A DNA stretch of 64,000 bases. Origin: [Zimmermannella] alba NBRC 15616 (GTDB lineage Bacteria > Actinomycetota > Actinomycetes > Actinomycetales > Microbacteriaceae). The stretch covers positions 124,001 through 188,000 of the forward strand of contig NZ_BCSO01000001.1 of NCBI RefSeq assembly GCF_001570905.1. The letters run 5' to 3'. This document shows, piece by piece, positions 33,758 through 42,616 of this stretch (position 1 is the stretch's first letter; the number at the start of each line of letters is the position of its first letter). A program made the position numbers and the translations under genes. The notes under the pieces are model-generated. The model saw nothing but the letters and a program-made list of their open reading frames with translations. It was not told where the DNA came from and did not search any database.

Positions 33758-34533
33758 CAGCTGCACGCGGGATGCACCGCCTGCGGCACGAGCCGCGCGA
33801 CCGACTGCCGGTCGACGACAAGCTGAGCGCCCACGAGCGGATGCGAGCCGTCCCGAAGCCACGAGAGCACAACCCTCGCCGCGAGTTCAAGCGCGAGCGG
33901 GTCATCCACCGCGGCCTCCCGTTGTCCGAGAGACACGAGCTGTCCCGCCAAGACGGGCCACAACGGATCCGCTTCCGAAGCAAGGGCATCCCGGCAGCCG
34001 AGGCAGGCTGACTCACCCGGCACGATGATCGGGCCGAGCTGAAGCTCGCCGTCGCAGCGAGCCACGAGCAGACATGGCACGCCTCGAGAGAGCGACGCAT
34101 GCGTGCGACGGCGTGTGAGCCACGTGCCACCGAGCTCCACGGCGAGGACGGGACGCCGTGAGGCAATGGCCGGTTCCGGAAACGCCTCGTGCCACACGAG
34201 CGCTTCGATGCCTTCGGGCTCGAGTCGCGCCTTGAGGAGTTCGGCATGCGGGCCACGAACCGCCACGACCGGTGGCCGTCGGCGTCGTGTGGGGCGGAGA
34301 ACGACATCCAGCCGCGCCATGACATGCTCTGCCGCGGCTTCGGGGAGGCCCGCCTCGGTGAGGGCGGTTCGCAGGGCCTTTGCAGGTACGCCTACGCCCT
34401 GCAGCTTCATGAAGATACGCTCAAGCGCTTCCGGCACGTCATCGATGATGAGCGCGTCAGGGCCCACGCCGAGCTGGATGCTGTGCTGCCCGCGTCGCAG
34501 CACAGGCAGATCGGGACGAAATCGGTAGTGCAT
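33724..34533 (-). CDS. E1-like/cyclodehydratase-type protein (ocin-ThiF-like, Rv3196 family)
   Basis: The 269-aa protein resembles the C-terminal half of the E1-superfamily partners of YcaO cyclodehydratases. Evidence is a central VVAVRGPHAELLKARL nucleotide-fold segment, GESACLGCRDALASEADPLWPVLAGQL with a CxxC, and a C-terminal HPACSC with CxC, a four-cysteine zinc site. No YcaO or precursor-peptide gene lies within the window, so it is an orphan. It keeps the place of Rv3196, next to uvrD2 and the DUF2342 protease, in other actinobacteria. A role in modifying a peptide or protein is possible but unproved. The ATG is at 34533. Confidence 0.65.
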   Translation of the reverse strand: MHYRFRPDLPVLRRGQHSIQLGVGPDALIIDDVPEALERIFMKLQGVGVPAKALRTALTEAGLPEAAAEHVMARLDVVLRPTRRRRPPVVAVRGPHAELLKARLEPEGIEALVWHEAFPEPAIASRRPVLAVELGGTWLTRRRTHASLSRGVPCLLVARCDGELQLGPIIVPGESACLGCRDALASEADPLWPVLAGQLVSLGQREAAVDDPLALELAARVVLSWLRDGSHPLVGAQLVVDRQSVARLVPQAVHPACSCQADAALGPAS

Positions 34534-34600
34534 GCCGCGAGTGTTGCAGCTTGATCAGTCCACTCCGCGAGTTGTCCACATCTTGTGCACAGATTGCAAA

Positions 34601-34638
34601 GGCCCCTTGCCTCGCGCTGAAACACGTGGCAAGGGGTC
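34601..34638 (-). terminator. Terminator of the zinc metalloprotease gene
   Basis: A hairpin with a 9-bp perfect core (34603-34611 with 34628-34636) lies 16 nt past the stop of the minus-strand gene at 34654. Read on the minus strand, the stem is followed by CTTTGC, a short T-run. Confidence 0.7.
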
Positions 34639-34653
34639 GGAGCAGGGGGAGCG

Positions 34654-36036
34654 CTACTCCTTGATCGAGCCGCCCTCGGGGGCTTCACCGAAGCTCGAGG
34701 GGTCGTTGAGGAGGGACTCGAGGGCCGCATCCATTTCATCGCCCACGTTGAAGTCGCTCACGCCAATGCGACGTACGAGTTCCATCGGGTTGTCGATGTC
34801 ATCCGAGGTAGGCAGGCCGTCGAAGTGCTGCCAGAGCTTGTCGCGCTCCTCTACACCGTGCGCTTCACCGACGAGACGCCACATCGCGGACGCCTCGCGC
34901 AGGCGGCGCGGACGAAGCTCAAGCCCAACGAGCGAAGAGAACGCGCGTTCTGCCGGGCCACCGCTTGCGCGACGGCGGCGCATCATCTCGCCGAGCGCTT
35001 CACCCTTCGGGAGGCGCTCCACCGCTTCCTGGGTGACGACATCCACCCAGCCCTCGACGAGCGCGAGCATCGTCTCGATGCGGGCGAGTGCCGCCTCCTG
35101 CTGGGGTGTGCGCGGCGGAATGAAGGAGCCGTTCGACAGGGCTTCGCGGATCTGCTCGGGGCTGCTCGGGTCAATCTGCGAGGCGAGATCATCGATCGCG
35201 CGAACATCAATCTGGATGCCGTGCGCGAACTCGATCACCTGCGAGGTGAGGTGCAAGGGCAGCCACTTCGCGTGCTGGAAGAGACGTGCGTGCGCCACTT
35301 CGCGGACGGCCAGGTAGAGCTCCACCTCGCTCGCCGGGATGTCGAGACCTTCACCGAACGCGTCCACGTTTTGCGGGATGAGCGTCGCGCGGCGGCGCGT
35401 GAGCACCGGCATCCCGATGTCGCCACCGGAAATGACCTCCTTCGCGAGATCACCGATGACCTGTCCGAGCTGCATCGAGAACATGGCGCCGCCGATATTG
35501 CGGAGCATCGTGTTCGACTGGCCGACCATGCCGAGCATCTCGTCGGGCAGCTGCTCGGTGAGGGCACGCATGAGCGCATCCGCGATCGAGTCAGCCACTG
35601 GCTCAGCGAGCGAGGCCCACGTCGGTGCCGATTCGCCCACCCACTCGCGGCGCGTCATCGTCCGCGGGGTTTCGACGAGTTCGCCGATGGTGGTGGCTTC
35701 GGCCAGCCAGAGCTCGGCGAGGCGGAAGGTGTGCTCGTAGCGGGTCTTCTCTTCGTCGCTCACCTCACGGTGGCCCTGGCTCACGATCTGCTTTGCGTGC
35801 TCGGCGGCCGTGTCGGCGCTGAAGCCCTTGCCGTCCTGCATGAGGGCACGCTGCATTTGGGCGACGAGCTGCTGCACGAGAGCAGGATCGCCCGGCAGTC
35901 CCGCAACGCCAGCCAGCTTGGAGGCGTCGAAGCCCTGGCCGCCGTGCAGCATGTTGCGCAGCGCCTCGCGGAGTTCTTCCGCCGGGTCCTTCTGGGCGTC
36001 GTCGTCTTCGGGACCGCGTCCGTTGTTGTCGCTCAT
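34654..36036 (-). CDS. DUF2342-family zinc-dependent metalloprotease-like protein (Rv3195 family)
   Basis: The 460-aa product fits the actinobacterial DUF2342 zincin-like family. It has an acidic, Asp-rich start, a central GMPVLTRRRATLIPQNVDAF, then AVREVAHARLFQHAKWLP, where the family places its metal-binding helix. The exact HExxH of classic zincins is not present (EVAHARLF), so protease activity is inferred only from the family name. ATG 36036 is chosen for its GGAGG on the minus strand and for family length. It is divergent from the PDZ/Lon-like protease gene with 208 nt between, the same pairing as Rv3195-Rv3194c from memory. Confidence 0.82.
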   Translation of the reverse strand: MSDNNGRGPEDDDAQKDPAEELREALRNMLHGGQGFDASKLAGVAGLPGDPALVQQLVAQMQRALMQDGKGFSADTAAEHAKQIVSQGHREVSDEEKTRYEHTFRLAELWLAEATTIGELVETPRTMTRREWVGESAPTWASLAEPVADSIADALMRALTEQLPDEMLGMVGQSNTMLRNIGGAMFSMQLGQVIGDLAKEVISGGDIGMPVLTRRRATLIPQNVDAFGEGLDIPASEVELYLAVREVAHARLFQHAKWLPLHLTSQVIEFAHGIQIDVRAIDDLASQIDPSSPEQIREALSNGSFIPPRTPQQEAALARIETMLALVEGWVDVVTQEAVERLPKGEALGEMMRRRRASGGPAERAFSSLVGLELRPRRLREASAMWRLVGEAHGVEERDKLWQHFDGLPTSDDIDNPMELVRRIGVSDFNVGDEMDAALESLLNDPSSFGEAPEGGSIKE

Positions 36037-36244
36037 GTCAACCTCCCTGGGTTTCCTCCACGCTAGTCGTGCACACGACGCCCGCGGCCGATGACCAGCT
36101 GAAGATCTGCCGCTCGTGCTGCGCCAAGGGCGAACACTCATCCACAGTGCAGAGCTCGTGGCCCGACGGTGGGATTACACCGGCGGATCTCGTGCTGCGC
36201 GTCGTAGGGTTATCGAGTCCCATCCACTAAGGCGAAGGCTGCCC

Positions 36245-37453
36245 GTGAACTTCTTCAGTGCTCCCGACGACGATGAGCGCGCCCGCATCGAGCAGATGTC
36301 CGAGGCCTTCGCCGCGAAGCGTGCCTCGAGCCGCATCCGCGAGACGGATGGTCGGCGCGAGCGCCTCGGGAAGATCTTCCTCGGTGCGGGCGTCGGGATG
36401 CTCATGGTCATGAGCTTCTGCCCGGCGCCGTACGTCATCCGGCAACCAGGGCCCGTCGTGGACGCTCTCGGCACCGTGACCCTCGAAGCCGGTCAAGACC
36501 CGAGCGAAGTCATCACGATCGGCGGTGACAAGGGGCACGAACCCACGAGCGGCCAGCTCGACATTCTCACCGTGAACGTGGCCGGCAACCCCCAGTCCGA
36601 GCCAACCTGGTTTGAGACGCTCGTTGCCTGGGGCTCGCACCAGCACGATGTCCTTCCGGTCGAGGCGTATTACGCCGACGGTGAGAGCGCCGATCAGCGC
36701 AACGAGGCCACGAGCGCCGAAATGGCGTCCTCGCAAGATCTTGCCCGCGTCGCTGCCCTCCGTGACCTCGGCTACGAGGTCAAACAGGAGCTCGTCGTGA
36801 GTGCTGTGGGGGAGGGCATGCCCGCCGCCGGCATCCTGCAGCCGGGAGATGTCATCCTCAAGGCCGCCGAGCAGCCCGTCACCTCAACCGCAGAACTTCG
36901 CGAACTCATTGCTGCGCACGGCGCTGGCACCCCGATTGAACTCACGATTCGCCGCGACGACGTGGAGCAGCATGTGAGCGTTACACCCCAGATGCTCGAC
37001 ACGAAGGACGGCGCGCGCCCCGCGATCGGTGTGGCGGGCGGGCTTCGATTCCTGGAGCTGCCGGTCGACATTCAGATTGGCGTCGGCAATGTCGGCGGTC
37101 CGTCGGCTGGGCTCATGCTCACGCTTGCGATCGAGGACAAGCTCACGCCGGGCGACTTCACTGGCGGCCACCACATCGCCGGTACGGGCACGATCGACGA
37201 AACCGGCAAGGTTGGCCCGATCGGCGGCATTCGTCAGAAGTACATGGCGGCACGCGAGGTTGGTGCTGAGGCGTTCCTCGCGCCGCGTGACAATTGCGCC
37301 GAGGTCGTCGATGAGGCTGAGCCGAAGCTTCCCGTCTACGCCGTCGACGACCTTGTGCAGGCGAAGGAGATCGTCACCCTGATCGCTCAGGGCGGAGTGG
37401 ATGCCCCGGCAGCAGCCGGATTCGCGAGCTGTCAGGCGGTCGCTGCCAGGTAG
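36245..37453 (+). CDS. PDZ-domain membrane protease with Lon-type catalytic domain
   Basis: The 402-aa protein has a cytoplasmic N-terminus, one transmembrane helix (IFLGAGVGMLMVMSFC, about residues 42-60), a PDZ domain (about 195-270, GMPAAGILQPGDVILK) and a Lon S16 protease domain. The catalytic serine is in GNVGGPSAGLMLTL and the catalytic lysine in GGIRQKYMAA. It has no ATPase, so it resembles YlbL-type Lon-like proteases acting outside the membrane, possibly on envelope or division proteins. The GTG at 36245 begins family similarity. A TAGGGT at 36205-36210 could be its -10. It is followed 76 nt later by the UPF0182 gene, an order conserved with mycobacteria. Confidence 0.88.
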   Translation: MNFFSAPDDDERARIEQMSEAFAAKRASSRIRETDGRRERLGKIFLGAGVGMLMVMSFCPAPYVIRQPGPVVDALGTVTLEAGQDPSEVITIGGDKGHEPTSGQLDILTVNVAGNPQSEPTWFETLVAWGSHQHDVLPVEAYYADGESADQRNEATSAEMASSQDLARVAALRDLGYEVKQELVVSAVGEGMPAAGILQPGDVILKAAEQPVTSTAELRELIAAHGAGTPIELTIRRDDVEQHVSVTPQMLDTKDGARPAIGVAGGLRFLELPVDIQIGVGNVGGPSAGLMLTLAIEDKLTPGDFTGGHHIAGTGTIDETGKVGPIGGIRQKYMAAREVGAEAFLAPRDNCAEVVDEAEPKLPVYAVDDLVQAKEIVTLIAQGGVDAPAAAGFASCQAVAAR

Positions 37454-37529
37454 ACTCGTCGGAACGATCGCCAGGGCGGCGTCACGGCGCAGTGCCCGGC
37501 GGGTGCTCCGCGAACCGTGAAAGGGACAC

Positions 37530-40500
37530 GTGTCCACGTCTGCCGCTTCCTCATCTGATACGCCCAAGCCGCGCCCGGCCCGACCGCAGAATGCGCGCGG
37601 CGGTAAGCCTGGCCCGCTCACCATGACCATCATCGCGGTCATTGTGCTCGCGATGGTGTTCTTCTGGTTTGCGAACTTCTACGCCGACATCCTCTGGTTC
37701 GACCAGCTCGGTTTCTTGAGCGTCCTCGTGACCCAGTGGGTGGGCTTCGCGTCGATGTTCGCTGCAGCCTTCGTCGGCATGGCGCTCCCGCTCGCGGTTG
37801 CTCTCCAGATCGCCTACCGCTCGCGTCCCGTCTACGCGAAGCTCAACGCGCAGCTCGACCGCTACCAGCAGGTCATTGAGCCGCTGCGTCGCCTCATGAT
37901 GTTCGGCGTCCCGGCTATTGCCGGTGTCTTCGCGGGACTGAGCGCTGCGCCGCGCTGGCCGATCGCGATGCAGTTCTTCCACGCGCAGCCGGTGGGTCAG
38001 GCAGACCCCGAGTTCGGCATGGACGCGGGCTTCTACATGTTCCAGCTGCCGTTCTGGCAGGCGCTCGTCGGCTTCGTGAGCGCCGTCTCGCTCATGTGCC
38101 TCATCGCGACCGTGCTCACGCAGTACCTCTACGGCGGCATCCGCATCACCGGTCGTGAACTCGTCATTGCCCGCCCGGCACGCATCTCGATCGGTGCGCT
38201 CGCGGCGCTTTACCTCGTGGTTCAGGCGGTGAGCGTGTGGCTCGACCGCTACGCGCTCGTCTCGCAGCACAGCGGCAAGTGGACCGGCGCCCTTTACACC
38301 GACACACACGCCGCCATCCCGGGCCTCACCATCGTCTCGGGCGCTGCAGCGATCGTGGCCGTGCTCTTCATCATCGCCGCGATCGCCGGACGCTGGCGCC
38401 TCCCGCTCGTGGGTTCGGCGCTCCTCGTGGTCGTCGCCCTCGTTGTGGGTGCTGGCTACCCGGGCCTCGTCCAGGCATTCCAGGTTGGCCCGAGCGAGCA
38501 GCAGCTCGAAGCTCCCTACATTGAGCGCAACATCGCCGCGACCCGCACCGCCTACGGCATCGACAACGTCGAAGAGGTGTCCTACTCGGCCACGACGAAG
38601 GCATCCGCTGGTCAGCTTCGTGAAGACGCCGAAACGACGACGAACATTCGCCTGCTCGACCCCTCGGTGATCGAGCAGACCTTCGCGCAGAACGAGCAGG
38701 AGCGTGCCTACTACGGCTTCCCGAACACGCTCGACGTCGACCGCTACGAGAAGGACGGCAAGACGAAGGACGCCGTCGTCGCGGTCCGCGAAGTGAACCA
38801 GGCAGGCCTCGGCGGCGACGCACAGAGCTGGGTGAACCAGGCGCTCGTCTACACGCACGGATACGGCCTCGTCGCCGCCTACGGCAACCAGCCCTCGAAC
38901 GAAGGCACCCCGGTCTACTTCGCGAACGGGATGCCGCAGCAGGGCGACATCAAGGTGGATGAGCCGCGCGTGTACTTCGGTGAGTCCTCGCCGCTCTACT
39001 CGATCGTCGGCGCGCCGGAAGACACGACCCCGGTCGAACTCGACTACGCAGCAGGCCAGGATGGCGCTTCGCAGACCTACAACACCTTCAAGGGTGATGG
39101 CGGTCCGAAGCTCGACAATCTCCTCAACCGCCTCGTGTATGCGTTGAAGTTCCAGTCCGAGCAGATTGTCCTCTCCGAAAACGTCAACGACTACTCGCAG
39201 ATCCTCTACGACCGCGACCCGGCCAAGCGTGTGCAGGAAGTTGCGCCGTACCTCACGATCGACTCCGACCCGTACCCGACGGTGGTGGACGGACAGATCG
39301 TGTGGGTTGTGGACGGCTACACGACGAGCAACGCCTACCCGTACTCGCAGCAGCGTTCCTTCAACGACATGATCGCGGATACGAAGACTCAGGCGGGTGC
39401 CCAGCTCGACTCCCTCAATTACATCCGGAACTCGGTGAAGGCGACGGTGAACGCCTACGACGGTTCGGTGCACCTGTATGCCTGGGACGAGAACGACCCG
39501 GTGCTTAAGACCTGGCAGCAGATCTTCCCCGGCACGATCGAGCCGATGTCGAACATGTCAGCCGAGCTCATGAGTCACGTGCGCTACCCGTCCGACCTGT
39601 TCAAGGTGCAGCGCCAGATGCTCGCCACCTACCACGTGACCGACCCGAACGTGTTCTACTCGCAGCTCAACGCCTGGCAGACTCCGGCGGACCCGACCGC
39701 GCCTGCTGATAAGGCGAAGGCGCAGCCGCCGTACTACCTCACCATGCAGATGCCGGGCGGCAAGCCGGACTACTCGATCTACTCGACGTTCATTCCGCTG
39801 CAGAACCCGAACGGTGAATCGCGCAACGTCCTCACCGGATATCTCTCGGCGAACTCGAACGCCGGTTCTGAGGCGGGCAGGGTGTCCGATGGCTACGGCA
39901 AGCTGACGCTCCTGCGCATCGACAATGCGGATGTGCCAGGCCCCGGTCAGGTGCAGAATGCCTTCACCTCGGACCCCGCAGTGTCGAGTGAGCTGAACCT
40001 CCTCAAGCAGGGCAACACGCAGGTCATCCACGGCAACCTGCTCACGCTCCCGGTGGGCGACGGCCTCCTGTACGTGCAGCCGGTGTACGTGAAGTCGACC
40101 GGTGAGACGAGCTACCCGATCCTCCGCCGCGTGCTCGTCTCCTTCGGCGATAAGATCGCCTTCAAGCCAACGCTCGAAGAAGCACTCAATGAGGTCTTCG
40201 GTGGTGACTCGGGTGCGGATGCCGGTGACGCGGAAACCTCGCCGGATGCAGGTCAGGGGAAGCCGGGCGACCCGGCGAAGCCTGAGCAGTCGACGGCCGA
40301 GAAGCTGTCGCAGGCGATCGCGGATGCGACGACGGCGCTTGATGAGCGCACGGAGGCCTACCAGGCGAACGACCTCGTTGCCGCGGCTGAGGCTGACAAG
40401 AAGCTTACGGAAGCGCTCGGCAAGGTGTCCTCGCTCAACTCGCAGCTCATTGCAGAGCAGGGGAGCGCCGGTGACGCGGGCTCCACGGCGACGCCGCCGG

Positions 40501-40532
40501 CTGAGACACCAGCACCCACGCCGACGCCCTAA
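37530..40532 (+). CDS. UPF0182 family large membrane protein (Rv3193c family)
   Basis: The 1000-aa product has seven transmembrane helices in the first 320 residues, beginning MTIIAVIVLAMVFFWFANFY. They are followed by a very large extracytoplasmic domain with ANNDYSQ-like NVNDYSQILYDRDP, VDGYTTSNAYPYS and GPGQVQNAF segments. A Pro/Glu/Gln-rich, coiled-coil C-terminus ends in PAETPAPTPTP. These match the UPF0182 family, which has no known function. The start is GTG 37530 with AAGGGA 4 nt upstream. It probably shares a transcript with the PDZ protease, or follows its own promoter in the 76-nt gap. A terminator lies at 40542. Confidence 0.9.
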   Translation: MSTSAASSSDTPKPRPARPQNARGGKPGPLTMTIIAVIVLAMVFFWFANFYADILWFDQLGFLSVLVTQWVGFASMFAAAFVGMALPLAVALQIAYRSRPVYAKLNAQLDRYQQVIEPLRRLMMFGVPAIAGVFAGLSAAPRWPIAMQFFHAQPVGQADPEFGMDAGFYMFQLPFWQALVGFVSAVSLMCLIATVLTQYLYGGIRITGRELVIARPARISIGALAALYLVVQAVSVWLDRYALVSQHSGKWTGALYTDTHAAIPGLTIVSGAAAIVAVLFIIAAIAGRWRLPLVGSALLVVVALVVGAGYPGLVQAFQVGPSEQQLEAPYIERNIAATRTAYGIDNVEEVSYSATTKASAGQLREDAETTTNIRLLDPSVIEQTFAQNEQERAYYGFPNTLDVDRYEKDGKTKDAVVAVREVNQAGLGGDAQSWVNQALVYTHGYGLVAAYGNQPSNEGTPVYFANGMPQQGDIKVDEPRVYFGESSPLYSIVGAPEDTTPVELDYAAGQDGASQTYNTFKGDGGPKLDNLLNRLVYALKFQSEQIVLSENVNDYSQILYDRDPAKRVQEVAPYLTIDSDPYPTVVDGQIVWVVDGYTTSNAYPYSQQRSFNDMIADTKTQAGAQLDSLNYIRNSVKATVNAYDGSVHLYAWDENDPVLKTWQQIFPGTIEPMSNMSAELMSHVRYPSDLFKVQRQMLATYHVTDPNVFYSQLNAWQTPADPTAPADKAKAQPPYYLTMQMPGGKPDYSIYSTFIPLQNPNGESRNVLTGYLSANSNAGSEAGRVSDGYGKLTLLRIDNADVPGPGQVQNAFTSDPAVSSELNLLKQGNTQVIHGNLLTLPVGDGLLYVQPVYVKSTGETSYPILRRVLVSFGDKIAFKPTLEEALNEVFGGDSGADAGDAETSPDAGQGKPGDPAKPEQSTAEKLSQAIADATTALDERTEAYQANDLVAAAEADKKLTEALGKVSSLNSQLIAEQGSAGDAGSTATPPAETPAPTPTP

Positions 40533-40541
40533 CGCGGTGGC

Positions 40542-40572
40542 AGGAAGCCGAGCCCGAGTGGCTCGGCTTCCT
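40542..40572 (+). terminator. Terminator after the UPF0182 gene
   Basis: A 13-bp perfect stem (40542-40554 with 40560-40572) with a CGAGT loop begins 10 nt after the stop. It separates the UPF0182 gene from the tRNA. Confidence 0.8.
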
Positions 40573-40610
40573 CGCTGCCAGAGCCCGTAGATCGAATCCT
40601 GTTTACCGAC

Positions 40611-40640
40611 TGGACATGTTCACGAAAGCTGTGCTACAGT
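40611..40640 (+). promoter_or_regulatory. Promoter of the initiator tRNA gene
   Basis: TGGACA at 40611-40616 and TACAGT at 40635-40640, 18 nt apart, are good matches to -35 and -10. They put the transcript start about 6 nt before the mature tRNA at 40653. Confidence 0.6.
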
Positions 40641-40652
40641 CGATTCTTGTGC

Positions 40653-40729
40653 CGCGGGGTGGAGCAGTTCGGTAGCTCGCCGGGCTCATAACCCGGAGGT
40701 CGTAGGTTCAAATCCTGCCCCCGCAACCA
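40653..40729 (+). tRNA. Initiator tRNA-fMet (CAT)
   Basis: The 77-nt cloverleaf has the CAT anticodon in the loop CTCATAA. Three GC pairs (GGG/CCC) in the anticodon stem and a C1-A72 mismatch at the top of the acceptor stem mark it as the initiator rather than elongator tRNA. The CCA end is encoded (40727-40729). It has its own promoter and terminator. Confidence 0.97.
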
Positions 40730-40747
40730 ATTCCGCATGAAGCGGCA

Positions 40748-40781
40748 CAAGAGGCCCGGTCCAATTGGATCGGGCCTCTTG
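40748..40781 (+). terminator. Terminator of the initiator tRNA
   Basis: Arms 40749-40762 and 40767-40780 pair over 14 bp, with one G-T wobble and an AATT loop. The sequence GCTTTGTTGG follows. Confidence 0.8.
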
Positions 40782-40889
40782 CTTTGTTGGCTCCCGCACT
40801 GCGAATCACGCTGCAGGTAGAGGAGAATCGCTCTCAAGTCTGTCGCTGGTGAGACGCGGCCCGGGGAAGCACGTTTCTACGCTGGCGCT

Positions 40890-42278
40890 ATGCCAGCCGC
40901 TCTGCCAGATTCGACCGCAGCCGCGCCGGTCGAGAGCACCGAAGCCCTTGCCGTCCCGACGCCCCGGCGCGATCCTTTTGCGAAGCTGAAAAAGCTCGTG
41001 AACCCGCCCCGCATCGTCGGGCTCGACGTCGCGCGGGCGCTCGCAATCCTCGGCATGATGGCAGCCCACATGGGCATCGCGCCCGAGCTCGTATGGGCAG
41101 ACCCGAGCACCTGGGGCGGCATCTGCCACGGCGCACCGGCAATCCTCTTTGCGTTCCTCGCCGGCATCTCCTTCGCGCTCATGTCGGGCGGTCAACGGAT
41201 GCCTGCTGCAGAAGAACTCCCGACCATTCGCTTGAAACTTCTTGTCCGTGCCGCTGTGATCTTCGCAATCGGTGTGCTGCTCGAGATGCTCGGTACGTGG
41301 GTCGCAGTCATCCTGCCGAGCTTTGCCGTGTTTTACGCTGCACTGCTTCCTGCACTCAACTGGAAACCGAGGAAGCTCGCGGGATGGGCAGTCGGTATCG
41401 CCCTCGTGGGCCCTGCGCTCTCGTCAATCCTGGGGAACTTTTCGCTCCAGACCGGTGGCGCAGGACTCTCGCTGGCCATCTTTGGTCTCTACTCGCTCAC
41501 GACCTGGCTGCCCATGATGATGCTCGGGCTCGCCGTTGGACGCCTGGGTGTTTCGCGTGCCCGCGTTCAAGGGGTCATGATCGGGGCCGGGGCCGCATCG
41601 ATGGCGGTGTCTCTCGGGATCGCTGCGGTAGCTATGGCAGTTCTGGGGCCGCTCGGTTCAGGCAGCTCACCGCTTGGCGGCAGTTCGCTAGATGCCTCCG
41701 ACAGCATCCTTTCCTCGGGGAGCGGCTCCGACCCAAACTCCTGGTTCACGAAGTACTGCGCGATGAGTCCGGACGAGCGTGCGGCCGCGTTCGCCTCGAG
41801 CGGTGGAACTGTCCCAAACGACTCGCGTGCGAATGGGCCCGGCGTCACGGACGGCTGGGCGGGCATGATCGAGCAGTTCCCTCCAGACGTCGTGTCAGGT
41901 GAGGCGATGCTCCGGTTCCTTGACATTGCGCCCCACTCCGGCGGCACGCTCGAAATGCTGCACCTGGGTGGATTTGCCGCGATCGTGACAGGACTGTGCC
42001 TGCTCGTCGGCTCGCGGCTGAGGTGGTCGATGGTGCCGCTGTCGGCCCTCGGCTCCATGCCGCTCACCAGCTACAGCATCCACGTCCTCGTGATCTGGGT
42101 CATCGCGGGTCCCATGGGATTCGTGCAGGACAACCTCATCTACGCGGTTACCGCATTCTCTCTCATGATTGCGTGCCTGCTGTGGGCGATGTGGCGTGGC
42201 CAGGGACCGCTCGAGCGCCTCACCGCCACGCTTGCCCGTAAGGCGGCAGGGGTGGCAGCGTCGCGACCAGCTCACTAG
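40890..42278 (+). CDS. Acyltransferase-like polytopic membrane protein (HGSNAT/DUF1624 type)
   Basis: The 462-aa protein begins with a 45-residue soluble segment and RIVGLDVARALAILGMMAAHMG, the hallmark of the heparan-alpha-glucosaminide acetyltransferase/DUF1624 group, with a His in the first membrane helix. About 10 transmembrane helices follow. A long polar loop (about residues 255-335, GSGSSPLGGSS..) is inserted between two helices and is not typical of the short members. It likely moves an acyl group across the membrane onto a surface polymer; the target is unknown. The ATG at 40890 lies 6 nt after TACGCT (40878-40883), a leaderless start. It stands alone. Confidence 0.75.
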   Translation: MPAALPDSTAAAPVESTEALAVPTPRRDPFAKLKKLVNPPRIVGLDVARALAILGMMAAHMGIAPELVWADPSTWGGICHGAPAILFAFLAGISFALMSGGQRMPAAEELPTIRLKLLVRAAVIFAIGVLLEMLGTWVAVILPSFAVFYAALLPALNWKPRKLAGWAVGIALVGPALSSILGNFSLQTGGAGLSLAIFGLYSLTTWLPMMMLGLAVGRLGVSRARVQGVMIGAGAASMAVSLGIAAVAMAVLGPLGSGSSPLGGSSLDASDSILSSGSGSDPNSWFTKYCAMSPDERAAAFASSGGTVPNDSRANGPGVTDGWAGMIEQFPPDVVSGEAMLRFLDIAPHSGGTLEMLHLGGFAAIVTGLCLLVGSRLRWSMVPLSALGSMPLTSYSIHVLVIWVIAGPMGFVQDNLIYAVTAFSLMIACLLWAMWRGQGPLERLTATLARKAAGVAASRPAH

Positions 42279-42341
42279 ACCGAAGGTTATGGAGGCTTCA
42301 TTCGATTGAGTGGCTGGAGCGCCGCGTCAAGATTCAGCGGT

Positions 42342-42416
42342 GTGACCAGTTTTGGGAATACAACGCTCATCCGTTCTGGCGCGCGGGATGCGAGCTATAC
42401 TCCCAAATTTGGTCAC
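42342..42416. repeat. Imperfect inverted repeat
   Basis: Arm 42342-42360 (GTGACCAGTTTTGGGAATA) pairs with the complement of 42396-42416 (GTGACCAAATTTGGGAGTATA). They match at 14 of the first 16 positions, across a 35-nt centre. It is AT-richer than its surroundings. It could be a regulator site pair or the remains of an element. Confidence 0.45.
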
Positions 42417-42422
42417 TGCTTC

Positions 42423-42472
42423 GGATGGTGGACCCGATACACGCGCCTCGCGCGCACTCGACCACCTCACAG
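42423..42472. repeat. Palindromic intergenic repeat, copy 2 (short)
   Basis: GGTGGACCCGATACACGCG, a CG-rich centre and CACTCGACCACCTCA form a short version of the element at 1889 and 55361, sharing the outer GGTGG/CCACC arms and the CGATACAC block. Confidence 0.55.
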
Positions 42473-42616
42473 GGGAGCTGACCGAGTGCCCGAAGGGTGT
42501 ATCGAGAGCACGCAGCGTGCCAGCTGTGCCGTTCCCTCGCGCGAAACTGAACGTTTCCTGTAAGGTTGCTCAGGTCGCATCCCCGCGGCCTTCAACGAGG
42601 GGAGCACAGCTCACAC

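Larger units (their letters stand above)
42279..42616. other. Intergenic region upstream of the uracil permease (338 bp)
   Basis: This gene-free stretch holds an imperfect inverted repeat (42342-42416) and a palindromic repeat copy (42423-42472). A weak -10 candidate, TAAGGT at 42561-42566, would give the permease a leader of about 44 nt. The short frames here lack coding character. Confidence 0.6.

Noticed and set aside
37551-39473. 640-codon minus-strand frame opposite UPF0182
   Set aside because: Charged mirror composition and no family; UPF0182 is clear on the plus strand.
40634-40837. 67-aa minus-strand frame across the initiator tRNA
   Set aside because: It contains the QDLNLRPPGYEPGELPN sequence, a well-known false protein made by translating the antisense of a tRNA-Met gene.
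42306-42563. 85-codon frame upstream of uraA
   Set aside because: It spans an inverted repeat and the palindromic repeat, has no family or ribosome site, and shows mixed codon use.
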